64,000 bases of DNA from positions 342,437,081 through 342,501,080 of the forward strand of contig JAUPFV010000001.1 of the NCBI GenBank assembly GCA_036936605.1, given 5' to 3'. The notes beneath the pieces were generated by a model. That model had not been told where the DNA came from. It saw nothing but the letters and a program-made list of their open reading frames with translations, and did not search any database. Positions within the stretch are counted from its first letter, which is position 1. The number at the start of each line of letters is the position of its first letter. This document shows, piece after piece, positions 47,696 through 59,268 of the stretch. The position numbers and the translations under genes were made by a program. The stretch comes from Limnanthes douglasii subsp. nivea (taxonomy: Eukaryota; Streptophyta; Magnoliopsida; Brassicales; Limnanthaceae).

Positions 47696-48052
47696 TTGAG
47701 TGACTATAACGACGATTTCAGTTGCAATGTTAATAATTTCCGTTCGGACGAGGAGGAGCCGCTTACTGACCATCTGGAAAGTGTCCTAGAGCTAAAAATC
47801 AGTTTTTTTAACAGAACACAACCTCGCACTAAATCGCACCTTGAAATGTACACTTCCACGCAAGAACATGTGTGGAAGATACAAAATCACGCACAATCAT
47901 GCCAAAATTTGACAAATCTTTGCACACAATTGCGTTATTTTGTCAAATCTTGGCACAAAATCGTGCAAAGATTTGACAAAGAAAGATACAAAATCACGCA
48001 CAATCACGCGAAGATTTGTCAAATCTTTTCACGAATTTATGCGAGGATTTGA
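47696..48052 (+). pseudogene. acidic N-terminal reading of the MULE, then repeat-rich DNA
   Basis: The first 32 codons or so (MSDYNDDFSCNVNNF, then SDEEEPLTDHLESV) look like an acidic N-terminus. The first codon here is not ATG (it is TTG). The remainder is made of repeats of AAATC(T)TG-type motifs and is unlikely to be protein. It is probably linked to the transposase downstream. Confidence 0.3.
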
Positions 48053-48301
48053 TAAAGCTTGGCACAAAATTGCGTGATTTTGTCAAATTTTGGCAGATCT
48101 ATGCGCGACTTCGGCCTGTCTTTGTTTTATATGCCCGTTTATTGCCGGAATTTGCGTTTGTATTCGCATTTGAAAGTGTAAATATATGTATGAAATTGTT
48201 AACAATTGAATGAGTTATTTTTGTTGGTGATTTGAATGAATAATGATATTATGCCCATTTAAACGATTTTTCTTTGTATAGGAACCGAGAGAAGCACCAT
48301 G

Positions 48302-49290
48302 TAACATGGCCGATTATAATCAATTTTTTACTACGGATAACGTCTACACCAAAGCGAAATTTCTCGCATGGGTTGATAAGGAAAACAAGAGTATATGATT
48401 CATTGTTTTGGTTGATAAAGATGACGGCGGTAGTAAAAAAGATAAAACTCTGTGGCTATATCTTAAGTGCGAGAGGCACGATGTGTACAAGCCGAGGCCG
48501 AAACCGGGGATTGTGAAGAAGCGACGAGAGTGTTCATCCAAAAAATGCGGTTGTCCGTTCATGCTAAAGGGAAATCCAGTGTTAGAACTACCCGGTTATT
48601 GGAAATTGATAGTTAGAAATGGAAAACACAACCACAACCCTTCTTGCACTTTGATGGTCATTCACGGACCGCGAGGCTAAAAGCAGAGAAGGAGAAGTAT
48701 GTCTGTAAACTCACAACAATAGGCTCTCGGCCAAAAGATATATACCGTGGATTGAAGTTAAAAGATCCGAAAAATGTATCTAGTATGCGTACCATCTACA
48801 ACATGCGGCAAAAACACCATTCGGTAGATAAAGCGTGCAAACCGAAATGCAATACTTGTTCGGTAAGTTAAAAGAGCACGAGTACTATATTTGGGAGCGA
48901 AAAAACAAAGAAACGGACGAGATCCTTGAATTGTTTTTCGCCCATCCTACAAGCGTTGATTTGTTGCGCACTTTTCCTCAAGTTCTTATAATGGATAACA
49001 TGTACAAGACTACAAGGTATAAAATGTCTTTGCTAAAAAGACTTTTGGTATAGATTTTGTTTTTATGAGCTCCAAGAAAGAAGAGAAGTACACGTGGGCA
49101 TTGATCGTTCTTAGGAGAGTGATGATGAATAACATGTGCGCATTACCAAATATTATCGCCACTAATAGGGAGTTGGCTTTAATGAACGCTATCGATGATG
49201 TATTTCCGGATGCAAGTTATCTGTTATGCACTTGACATATCAATAGGAACATTAGCTCCTATGCAAACCAACAAATTTAATTAATATTTT
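48302..49290 (+). pseudogene. MULE transposase (FAR1/MuDR-type), broken
   Basis: The transposase would cut the element's terminal repeats. Pieces in order, in changing frames: NMADYNQFFTTDNVYTKAKF; a Cys-rich DNA-binding region (LYLKCERHDVYKPRPKPG, then SSKKCGCPFMLKG); GKHNHNPSCTL; IGSRPKDIYRGLKLKDPKNV; RTIYNMRQKHHS. Next is the start of the catalytic MULE domain, with LRTFPQVLIMDNMYKTTRYK (first catalytic Asp) and EEKYTWALIVLRRVM. It ends at ATNRELALMNAIDDVFPDAS, where the family has a second Asp in TDRELALM (here Asn), and LLCT-HINRN (family RWHI). The downstream half with the catalytic Glu is missing. It has at least five frame changes or stops. Confidence 0.82.
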
Positions 49291-49529
49291 CCGTTAAACA
49301 AGCATAATTTACTAAAATGGAATTAAAATGAATAAAAAAAATTGTGAAATCATCGATGTAGGATAAGAAATGCATCGTAACACGCATCAAAGTTCATCGG
49401 AATAAAAATCGGAGCTAAAAACAGAAAATGCGTGCATCCACGCACTCAATTGCATGGATTGAGAAAATCCACGTTATGTGGAATTCCCCAATCCACGCAT
49501 CATGGGTCTGACCTAATCCACGCGGATTT

Positions 49530-49614
49530 GGTATTTCTGGCATTGTCTCGTGCCACGAAATACCGGATGCACGCATGTGGTATTTCCAAACACGAAACAG
49601 TGCTTGGAAATACC
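49530..49614 (+). repeat. pair of inverted repeats (hairpins)
   Basis: GGTATTTC-tGGCA (49530) pairs with TGCCAcGAAATACC (49551-49564). GGTATTTCCAA (49579-49589) pairs perfectly with TTGGAAATACC (49604-49614). The preceding 100 bp has further imperfect ATCCACG repeats in both orientations. Confidence 0.85.
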
Positions 49615-50289
49615 AAGAACCGAAATGTTGTCCTAAATTCCTAAATATACCATAAACTACCCCAAATCTAACAAAAAAACAAAGTAAATCGAATTTATTC
49701 GTCTAACTAAACACTTACATGCATTCAAACATCAAGAAAACAACTACAAGTAGAAGAAAAATCGATTTTTCTCTCCGAAACCTACTCTAAATATCTCTAA
49801 AACCACACATGGAAATTAAAAAAAATACACCAAAATGTAGAGAATGCTTACCTTAACAAGTATTTGGTGTTGGATTTGAAAAAACTTCACTTTCAAAATC
49901 GCAGGTTTAGAAAGGTTAAGAGTTTCGAATGAAAAATAAAATTGTGAAATTTGAATTTTTTTCTATTTATATGAATGATAATTTTGTAATTAACAAGAAT
50001 CTAGTTATAGCCAAATTGGGATGTCATTATAATCAAATCTCATTATAAAAAAATGGTTCTTGAATTAGCCTAAACCTAAAGATATTCAAAGCGTGCGAAA
50101 CACAAGGGAATGACAGAAACGATGCTGACCAGTTCTAAAAGATAAATGTTAAACCGTGTTCTAACCATCTGAGGTACGACAAGTTTTGTTTCACACATCA
50201 AAACTAAAATTTTGTTTGAATACAAAGAAAGTATACAGGTTGCATATTCTCCAGCCGTATAACATTAGTGGCATCACCACCAGTCCACC

Positions 50290-51018
50290 ATGATACTTAA
50301 ATCATATAGACTACACCAAGTTCTTAATCGAGTAACCTTCTCGTTTCACCGCTTCTCTGTTTCAATCGAACCAAACACATTCAACAAAACCCTAAACCCT
50401 CAACTCTCCCAACAAGAGCTAACCCAAATCAACCTACTAATCCCACGCCTCTGCTACTCCGACGACCTAACCACCGCAATCCAACTCACAACCACCGTAC
50501 TCCTCACAAACCCACCACCCAAATCCCTCTCATTCTCTGCACTCATCCATTCTCTCACTTCCCTTCCCGACCTGACCCGGCCCATGTCTCTGTTGACCCA
50601 GCTCAGGCACACCCGACCGGCTCACCCCCACCTGACCCCAATTACAGGTATGCTCATCAAGTCGTATATGAAAAAAGGTCGGTTCAAAGATGCTTTGAAG
50701 ATATACAACTGGGTTCGTCGGCCAGGTTCCGTTTGCGAGGTGGAGAGTGCGGTTTATGGGGTTTTGGTTGGTGGGTTTTGTGAGGGTGGCCTTATTTTTG
50801 AGGGGTTGAGGGTTTTGAGGGATATGGTGAAGGGTGATTTGATGCCTGGTGATCGGTTAAGGAATAAATTGGTTAGGTGTTTTTTAAAGGAAGCTAGAGT
50901 GAATGATGCAAGAGAATTGGATCATGCGTTGAGATGTCTTGGTGATGGTGCTTGTGAGGATGGTGTTGAAAAGGTTCTGGTTTTGTTAGATCAGATGATA
51001 TCTAACTGGACAGATTAG
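50290..51018 (+). CDS. small PPR-type protein, probably mitochondrial or plastid
   Basis: An uninterrupted 242-residue ORF from ATG 50290 to TAG 51016-51018. The N-terminus (MILKSYRLHQVLNRVTFSFH) is basic, with Ser and few acidic residues, as in organelle transit peptides. After a Pro/Leu/Thr-rich segment come two repeats of PPR type: TGMLIKSYMKKGRFKDALKI (about residue 120) and YGVLVGGFCEGGLIFEGLRV (about 157), with a weaker third (LRNKLVRCFLKEARVNDARE). PPR proteins bind organellar RNA; with so few repeats, its target cannot be guessed. After the stop, GCAG|GTATGT and TTTGGCAG|GGACAAG suggest an intron in the 3' UTR (51025-51230). A broken copy of this locus lies at 29254-29900. Confidence 0.82.
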   Translation: MILKSYRLHQVLNRVTFSFHRFSVSIEPNTFNKTLNPQLSQQELTQINLLIPRLCYSDDLTTAIQLTTTVLLTNPPPKSLSFSALIHSLTSLPDLTRPMSLLTQLRHTRPAHPHLTPITGMLIKSYMKKGRFKDALKIYNWVRRPGSVCEVESAVYGVLVGGFCEGGLIFEGLRVLRDMVKGDLMPGDRLRNKLVRCFLKEARVNDARELDHALRCLGDGACEDGVEKVLVLLDQMISNWTD

Positions 51019-54000
51019 AAGCAGGTATGTCTTGTTTTTTAGTTTGTTTGACTTCGAGTCTTCAATCCCTAATGTGTTCTAGATTATTTGGACAATCTAT
51101 ATATATGGTGGTCGGTTATTCTTGTATAGTTTTCCTTTTCGAAGTCACTGACTTTAGATACATTGGGCCATTGTTGTTTGAATTGGATTATTGGAATGAT
51201 AGTAAAGTTCTGATTTTGTAAATTTGGCAGGGACAAGCAAATATATATTGCGGTATAAAGATGGTGGTGCGAAATGTTGTGCACTGGGATATAATTGCTT
51301 TGTGGTGTTTGTATGGCTCATATTCGGAATCTCAAATAGATTGTGGATAAACTAGAGAATCAAATCGCAAACATAGTGCCAGACCTGGTTCATGAAGAAC
51401 AAGAACAAGTGAGTATGCCGCTCCAAGAATACACTTATAAAAAATGAATTTTACTTGTGAGGTCTAACTAGTTGGTTGATGTAGACGCTATTTTCTTTCA
51501 ACTATTTCTTGAGCACCTTAATTTTTGGCTTTCTCTCACTTTTTGTGTACTTTTTCTCAAATCCGAGTAAGATTAATTAAATATAAAGCTGATTGAAGAT
51601 GTGGTATCATGCTTTCTGCCCATCAAGTTCATATATAATGTTGGCCAATTGTTTCAAGTAGAACACTGGCATGCAAAACATTCACCCGAATGAATTAGGA
51701 CGGGAAGATGACCTCCAACAAAGAGCCACCCTTTTATATAAGTTTTGTTGGATTGTTTTAATTTTATTGTAAATCATGGAATGATGCAAGCCATCCGTAT
51801 TTATGACAAAATATTTGAGCGATTGGGAAATAAGTTAGCTCACTATTAAGTTGGAACGTTATATTATTTCGTAAATTAGTTAGCGTTAGAGCTCTTCATA
51901 AGTTCTTTGAATGATCTTGATTGGTGGCAATGGGGTAGTGCCATATCCTGTTTTACTAAAGTTGGTCGGAGGGAGATGCTAGAGATGCATCGCCCAAGGT
52001 CATGCCTGGATATATATATATATATATATGTTTGGGAGATGCTTAGAGGTTTTTTATGGGTCGGTCAGAATATTAGTTTAGATATAAAAGTATATAGTAA
52101 CTATTAAATTATTTTCTAGACATCCAGTAAAAGACCAGTTTGTTGCAATTTTTTTTTTAAATATTAGGATCGATTTATTACGAAAGTGAATGATGTGGAC
52201 TAACATATAAATATAAATGCGGATAACTCGTCTTATGTTTTAGTCTTATGTTTCACATGTAATTAATTTAAGGTTTCATAAGTTTTATACCATGTTTCAC
52301 ACAGAATTAATGAAATGTTTAATGAAATGATTAGTAAGGTTTATACCCATGTTTCGTAATTGCTCATGACTTAAGTTTTATACACAGATTGTAGTTTTAT
52401 TAGGCTGGTTGGAAAATGATAAAGTCAAACATCTAAAGTGAATATTTCATAAATATTTTTGTATCCATAAAAATAATAAATGGATTAGGAAAAAAATTCA
52501 TAGATCAACTATTAAAATGTTAAAATAAAATACATTTGGAATTTATCGGACTAGCTTGGTAAAATACTTTGTAAAATTCACCAGGAATAATGTGATTACT
52601 TTATCAAATTCCTTATAATATGGTGAATTTTATCAGGATCCTGCAATTTTTTAAGACATTTGTGAAAGGTAGGGTATAATTATGTTGCATAAATGTGTAT
52701 CTTCCCGAAACATGTGTATATAGGTTTGACAAATCTAATATGATGTCAAGTTTCACATCTAAACTACATCTAAACTACGTTTTATGAAACCTTCAAAAAT
52801 ATTTGATTTATAAAAAATTCTAGCCCATGATTTACGTAATTCTATACAAAAATAACAATATTGTGCTTAGTAACTTACGTATACTAAGTTTTGTTTTTCA
52901 AACATCTTTTCCGACGTCTATTGGATGGCAGAAAGCTGCTCGTGTATGAGTTTAAAATCTATTTTCGATACCAAACAACAATAATCTATCTTTCAAACTA
53001 TCGAATACAAAACCAAATTTGATCGATGGTGTTTTAGAAATGAAATCAAATTGTTTTATGTGTTAAAGAGATTCAAAACGACTAACCTCTTAATTGGATA
53101 TGAAATCGTCGAAAAAAATAAATCATCAGTATTTATTAAAAAATTTAGTATATGTTAATTTTTTATCCAAAGATTATTTTATGAGAACCCTAAAAATAGG
53201 GTTCAGTAACATTTAAGATAAAAATAATAATTATCCACTTACTACCCATATTTTCATGTATTTATGAGAAATACTCATTTCACTCAAATATGTACCATCT
53301 AAGACCCATTAATACCCTAAATATCCTTAGTTAATTATCTAAAACGCAACGACTTTATATTTTACTTTGTGTTCAAACAAAAATCCACCGTCGTATTCCT
53401 TAATGAAACTATGTTTATGACATTTGTTTCTTCTTCGTTTTGACCCATCTTTTTCGCAGTGAGTTTTATAAAGACTCATATCACATACGCATCAGTGGCC
53501 ATGACTGTTTCTTCGTCTCTTAACATGCTCAAGCATAGTTCGATCGTTTGTTTCGATTCTACGACTTTAGAATTTATTTAATGCTAATGAATGATTCTAC
53601 AATTTTGTTTGTTTCTTTGATATATGTTTCGATTGGGCAATGTTTTTAGTACTTCCTTGTTTGTAGAGCGAAAGAGAGTGATAACGTGATTAAATGACCT
53701 GATTATAAAAAAAGATCAAAAGAAATTCCTCAATAAAAAAATACAAATACTAAGAGAAAAAATGTTATAAAATGCTATAAAGAAATTCTTCAATGGTTGT
53801 AAGACTGAGAATAACGTGCTTCTTTTTCTAGTGAGTATTTTTTAAAGGTATGCGACAGTATTTGGCTGTATGTAAGTATGTGTAAGTGTTATTTGAATAT
53901 GAAAATGTATGTAATTAGAGATAATGGCTGCTTTTTCGTCCCTTAACATGTTAAGTATCATTGAGTTTGTTTCTTCTTAAAATCTAAATTTCGTTTTAGT

Positions 54001-54140
54001 TTTTCTTTCTCTAGAACAATTAATATGTTTCTTATCGAATAAGCTAGGCTTTTTTATCTTAGGTCTTGTTGGCTCGGTACTTGCAAATTTAGGTATTCTT
54101 TCAGGTGACTTTAAGGTATGTTCAACCATGTTGGAAGTAT
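51019..54140. other. 3' flank and intergenic DNA without recognisable genes
   Basis: The first 350 bp is probably the PPR gene's 3' UTR, including the likely intron. Beyond that no gene is seen. A short (TA)n run lies at 52010-52029. The segments at 53500-53560 and 53930-53975 share TTCGTC(T/C)CTTAACATG and may be a small old duplication. Confidence 0.5.
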
Positions 54141-54670
54141 TTTATGATAGATGCGAAACTATATCAATTATAATATATGGTAAATCATACCAACTCTGAT
54201 AGATGCTAAATCAGACTAATTATGATAGATGCGAAACTAAGCCAATTATGATAGATGCGAAATCAGACCAATTATGATAGATACGAAACCATGTCAATTA
54301 TGATATATGCTAAACCAAACCAATTATGGTAGATGTTAAACCACACGAATTATGATAGATGCAAAACTAGGCCAATTATGATAGATACGAGATCAAAACC
54401 ATGTCAATTATGATATATGCTAAACCAAACCAATTATGGTAGATGTTAAACCAGACCAATTATGATAGATGCAAAACCAGACCAATTATGGTAGATGCAA
54501 AACCAGACCAAATATGATAACTGCTAAACCCGACCAATTATGATAGATGCGAAATCAGGCCAATATGATTGATGAGAAACAAAACAAATATGATAGATTC
54601 TAAACCAGACCAAATATGATGGATGTTAGATGCTAAATGCAAAACCAAGTCAACTATAATAGATACAGAA
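54141..54670 (+). repeat. minisatellite, 26-bp unit, about 20 copies
   Basis: The consensus is close to CAATTATGATAGATGC followed by GAAACCAGAC. Copies vary at the GATAGATGC/GATATATGC/GGTAGATGT positions. A four-unit block (from CATGTCAATTATGATATATG to TGGTAGATGTTAAACCA) occurs twice, at about 54293 and 54408, indicating block-wise amplification. It lies about 620 bp upstream of the PTAC14 start. Confidence 0.95.
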
Positions 54671-55292
54671 CCGTATGTATAATGAGAAACTAGTGTAAAA
54701 TATTTAGAACCTTTTATGAATAAGTTTAGTTGTTCGTCTAAAAAACAAAACCAATAATATTTTTAATTTTTTTTTTTCAAATTATTGTTTAAAAGATATG
54801 AACCCTTACAATTTTAAATAAAAAAATAAAAAAAATGTGTACTAACGGATTTTATATATAAAAATATTTTAGATTTAAAATTGGTTAATTTTATTGAATT
54901 TTTTTTTATCTATAGTGCCTTTGTCGAAAGGGTCTTAAACAATAAAATTATTTTATTTTTACTAAATTTAATTTCTTCTAAACCACTATCACAAAAGTAA
55001 AAATAAAAACATTTTTCAAACCTCTTAAATAATTGGAACTCTTTTACACTAACACAAAAACCTGGGCTCAAATAAAAACTTGTAAATTAAGCTCACTCGT
55101 GTAACGTATTTAGACAAGACCCTCCTTTTTTTAAAGGGGAGACTTAATACTGTCCAACATTAAGCTCAGTCGAACTAAAATGGGTGAGTTTGGATAACGT
55201 TCCAGTTATAGTTCGAGTAATTACAAGTTCATGTCTTCCTCTCTCTTTTTAAAGAACCATATCATCTCCTCACTGATTTCTCTCTTCTCAAA
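54671..55292 (+). promoter_or_regulatory. PTAC14 upstream region and 5' UTR
   Basis: No open frame. AT-rich with T runs; CT-rich sequence (CTTCCTCTCTCTTTT at 55235, then TTTCTCTCTTCTC) directly before ATG 55293 looks like the leader. No clear TATA box can be assigned. Confidence 0.4.
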
Positions 55293-58200
55293 ATGACCTC
55301 TTCATTTCCTCTTCACCACCTCACCCAAACCTTCATTGCAAAACCCCAGGTCTGTTACTTCTACTTCTCTTCCGTCTTCAAATAAGTAACAATAGTTCCT
55401 CTTTGTTGGTTCAAAGATTTAATTTTGCTCTTCGTTTGTGAAACAGTGCAGAGATTTATGCGGTGGATGTTTATTCACGTCAAGACCCAGATACTCTTTT
55501 AGAGGTGTAAATGACACCAGAACCCAACCCATTAGAGCTGCCGTCGAAACTCCTACCTTCCCTATCTTCGAATCTCCTCCTGTCGAAGAATCTTCTTCAT
55601 CTGAGGTGCTATTTCATGTGTTTTTTAAACATTTTTGGAATTATTCGCAATATTTTAGTCTACTTATGAGAAATTCTATTTTAAATGGCTGATAATGTCA
55701 TGTAACTTCATCCACAATGATATCTCATCAGAAACCAAAAACAACTTTAGTTATAAAATTCAAGTTCGTTTATTATTGTTTCCTCTGTAGTTGGAGCCAG
55801 CAGACCCTGATTTTTACAAGATAGGTTATGTTAGAAGCATGAGAGCTTACGGTATTCAGTTCAAGGAAGGGCCTGAAGGATTTGGAGTCTTTGCTTCCAA
55901 AGATCTTCAACCGGGTCGCCGTGCTAGGGTCAGTTAACATCATCTTGTCTCCTATCTAGCCCCATGTTGCTGTATGTAATATTTCGAACAACTCCTAGTT
56001 TCTACTTTATTGTGCAGTTAATAATGGAAATTCCTTTAGAGTTAATGGTAACCATTAGACAGAAACTCCCTTGGATGTTTTTCCCTGATATAGTTCCCAT
56101 CGGTCATCCGATATTTGATATCATTAACTCGACTGATCCAGAGGTACTTTCATTTTGTTGTTCTTGATTGAATATAAGCTCTTATTAATATAATGTAAAC
56201 TAACAGATTGTTGTTTTTCGTCGTAATTTAAACCTGTGTATGTCTTATATGTTTCTATGAAATTAACGAGACTCTCTATGGCAGACAGACTGGGACCTCA
56301 GGTTAGCTTGCCTTCTTTTGTATGCATTTGATCGTGAGGACAACTTTTGGCAGCTCTATGGTGATTTCTTACCTAGCGCAGAAGAGTGTAGTAGCTTGCT
56401 TCTAGCTACAGAGGTCTGTTTGCTTACTTATTAGAAGATCAGTGTTATATATATATTTTTTTCTATGTTGCGTCTTCGCATAAGTATGCTGATTCCGATT
56501 CTGCAACTCTTTCTTTTTTGGTGTAGGAAGACCTTCTGGAACTGCAGGATCCAACTCTTGCTTCGGTTATGAAAAAACAACAACGACGAGCTATAGAATT
56601 TTGGGAAAAGAACTGGGTTCGAAGCTTTCCTTAAAACTTAAATACATTGAATTTATCAGTCCTTTTGTAGCATTATTTAGTGCGTTCATCTTATAAAGAT
56701 ATATCTGACCCACCTCAGCACTCTGATGCGCCTCTCAAAATTAGACGCCTTGCTCGTGATCGCGAGAGATTCATGTGGGCAATGGCTATGGCACATACAC
56801 GATGCCTAAGTATGCAGATGAGGATTGGTGCACTAGTACAGGAATCAAATATGTTTGTTCCTTATGCTGGTAAACATTTTTTTTCCATCAAAGATTATTT
56901 ATCATCATATTCCTTTTTTTATTTCTTATATTAGTCCTACGTGAAAGCCATGGTCTTGGCACCTTCTGATTAGATTCTCCTGCACCCTTTCAAATAAGCC
57001 AACCCAGGTACTGCTGAGATTGCCCTCTAATTTTATATTTTAACCATGGTAGCATTTTGACAAAGAGGTGAGTTAATAGCCTCCAAGAATTATGGTCAAA
57101 TTTCCAAAAGAGTGAGCTTATAAGCAGTACACGAGTCTAATGTGTTTTGCACGTCAACGGTGACAACTGCCGATTAAGAAACCCCAATTTGTTTTGGTTA
57201 TACTTGTAGAATTGTTTGCCGCAGTTAATATTTCCTTCTCGAATTGTTGTCGTCAAATTTAATTTTGATGTTGCGCAGACATGCTGAACCATTCATTTCA
57301 ACCAAACTGTTTCCTCCATTGGCGTCACAAGGATCGCATGCTCGAGGTTATGATTAATGCTGGTCAAAGTATTAGAAAAGGAGAGGAGGTAACACTTTTC
57401 ATTTTGCCCACAATGTTTTTTTATTTTTTTCGGTTGCCTACCTACACCTACTGGGTTGTATAGTGTGTACTTAGACGCACAAGAAGTTGATGGTAGCAGC
57501 AACTGTCACATAATATTAGACGCATTAATGCTCAATACATATGATTTTAAACTGTTGACAGATGACTATCAATTACATGCCCGGAGAGAGGAATGATACC
57601 CTTATGCAAAGATATGGATTTTCATCTTCTGTGGTAATTGTTCTCAGCTTCTCTTTTGGCAGACTCGATAATCTATTTATTATATAGCACTCAATTGAGA
57701 GGAAAAACGGAATGGTTAAATTTGTGGCTATGCAGAATCCTTGGGATGCTATCGAGTTCTCAGGCAATGCACGTATCCATCTGGATTCTTTTTTATCAGT
57801 TTTCAATATATCCGGTCTTCCTGAAGAATATTATCACAACAGTAAGCTCCATCGGCTGTCAACTCCTCACTTGCAAGAATAGTTATAAATCTTCTTCCTA
57901 TTGATATTCAAGTAGGTTTAGATATTGACATGAAAAATTATGATAAACAGGTGAATTGTCTAATGGTTGGGGTGGTTTTGTTGATGGAGCCGTGATTGCA
58001 GCAGCTAGAATGCTGCCTACTTGGTCAGACGGAGATGTCCCTCCGATTCCAAGCATAGAGAGGAAAGCTGCAAAGGAATTACAGGACGAGTGCCAACAGA
58101 TACTTTCGCAATACCCTACTACTTCTGACAAAGACAAGAAACTGTTAGGTAGATAAATTTTTATGAATAAAGTGTTTCATTACTATCTATAGAAACATAT

Positions 58201-58465
58201 GATCTTATAATGAAACTAACATTTTATTACTATTTTATCAATAGATTCTATTACGGAGGGCCGGAGGACGCTTGAAACTGCAATCAAGTATGTGTAACTG
58301 TGTTGAGATGTGGATCTTCTTTCTGCTTCTAGTGTCTTTAGGATTTAAGAGAGCATGATTTATGTTCAAATTTTGTAATTTTGCAGATACAGAATACACC
58401 GGAAGTTATTGATAGAGAAGACGATCAAAGCGTTGGATATTTATCAAGACCGAATCTTGTATTGA
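55293..58465 (+). CDS. PTAC14: PTAC14/PAP7-type plastid SET-domain protein (13 exons, apparently intact)
   Basis: A component of the plastid-encoded RNA polymerase complex, needed in Arabidopsis for chloroplast transcription and development. Exons by splice sites and frame: 55293-55349, 55447-55605, 55791-55928, 56018-56143, 56285-56413, 56527-56616, 56719-56869, 57279-57388, 57562-57633, 57736-57841, 57951-58148, 58245-58287, 58387-58465. They join in frame to 485 residues without a stop, close to the roughly 480 of the Arabidopsis protein. The N-terminus is transit-peptide-like (MTSSFPLHHLTQTFIAKPQ). The SET domain starts near residue 102 (GFGVFASKD). It has EIPLELMVTIRQK and the cofactor motif NHSFQPNC at about 287, with INYMPGER at 323. 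A Rubisco-methyltransferase-like C-terminal part follows (PPIPSIERKAAKELQDEC) and ends LDIYQDRILY. All introns are GT-AG. Intron 6 has a weak donor (GTTCGA). Confidence 0.95.
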
Positions 58466-58956
58466 TTAGAGGCGTATTGAGCTTTGTTTGTAACAATTTT
58501 GTTCCTTAGCTTATTATGTTTAGAACCTTTGGTTGGCAGGCGCTTTGATTCTCCTATTCTTTGTCTCATGTTTTTTTACTCAAAAGTTACCGTAGTTGAC
58601 AAGTTTTGACAGAAAATAGGATACATTAGGGTGAAAATGACGTGAAACTAAGGTCGTTTTATTTTTGTCTAAATTTTCAGTAATCTGTTACCAAAATAAT
58701 TTTGAATTTTAACAATTGAGTTTTTTATACTGCTAAAATTTATTTATGAAATATTGATTTTTTTAAATAACTACTAGAACAAATAACAACTGATACTCGG
58801 ATGATACATATTTTATTTTATTAGTTTAACATTATAGAGTACATTTGATTCGATCTGATTGGTGATACCAATTAGTTGAAGAATTAAATGGTTTTCTTTA
58901 AAGATAAAAGTGTATTTTCCATTTAGAGTTTTGGTCGAAGAGGACGAAGAACTTCA
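58466..58956. other. PTAC14 3' flank
   Basis: Probable 3' UTR (TTTGTTTGTAAC, TTTGGTTGGC), then AT-rich DNA up to the LINE. No second gene seen. Confidence 0.5.
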
Positions 58957-59268
58957 GGAGCAGAGCATCTTCCATTTGAGGCTGTGTGCCTTCTCCAGCA
59001 TCGGTTCTCTCCGTTTTTTTACCGTTTCTGATTTCTCAATTCATTAGAATAGGATTTTCGGTTAGGAGCAAAGCATCTTTCCTTAGAGGCTGTGTGCCTT
59101 CTCCGGCATCGGTTCTCTGCGATTCTCTGTTGGTACTGATTTTCCATTACTAATTTCTCTCTTTTGTGAATTCTGGGTCCTTCCTTTGATCTGTCCTTCT
59201 TCTGATCTATCAGAGGTTTCTGATTAATACTCTGTTTTTTTTTTATCGTTGATGGTTTTGCGAGTTTA
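58957..59268 (+). repeat. LINE 5' UTR with two roughly 60-bp direct repeats
   Basis: GGAGCAGAGCATCTTCC at 58957 and GGAGCAAAGCATCTTTCC at 59065 start two copies that include GAGGCTGTGTGCCTTCTCC and GCATCGGTTCTCT. The spacing is 108 bp. ORF1 begins at 59269. Confidence 0.75.

Larger units (their letters stand above)
47435..50067 (+). mobile_element. probable Mutator-like element (MULE)
   Basis: The ends contain related inverted segments (TTTTCTTATAGTGAGA at 47444, inverted TTTTTTTATAATGAGA near 50052). Both continue into AATTACAAAA-type DNA. The flanks GTCTAAAAC (47426-47434) and GCCTAAACC (50068-50076) agree at 7 of 9 bases and could be a decayed 9-bp target duplication, as made by MULEs. 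The element carries a broken MULE transposase. The exact ends are inference. Confidence 0.5.

Noticed and set aside
48344..48562. Minus-strand ORF opposite the MULE transposase
   Set aside because: The plus strand carries the recognisable transposase Cys-rich region; this is its shadow.
57638..57904. 88-codon plus ORF within PTAC14
   Set aside because: It spans an intron and an out-of-frame reading of exon 10; the spliced frame explains the region.
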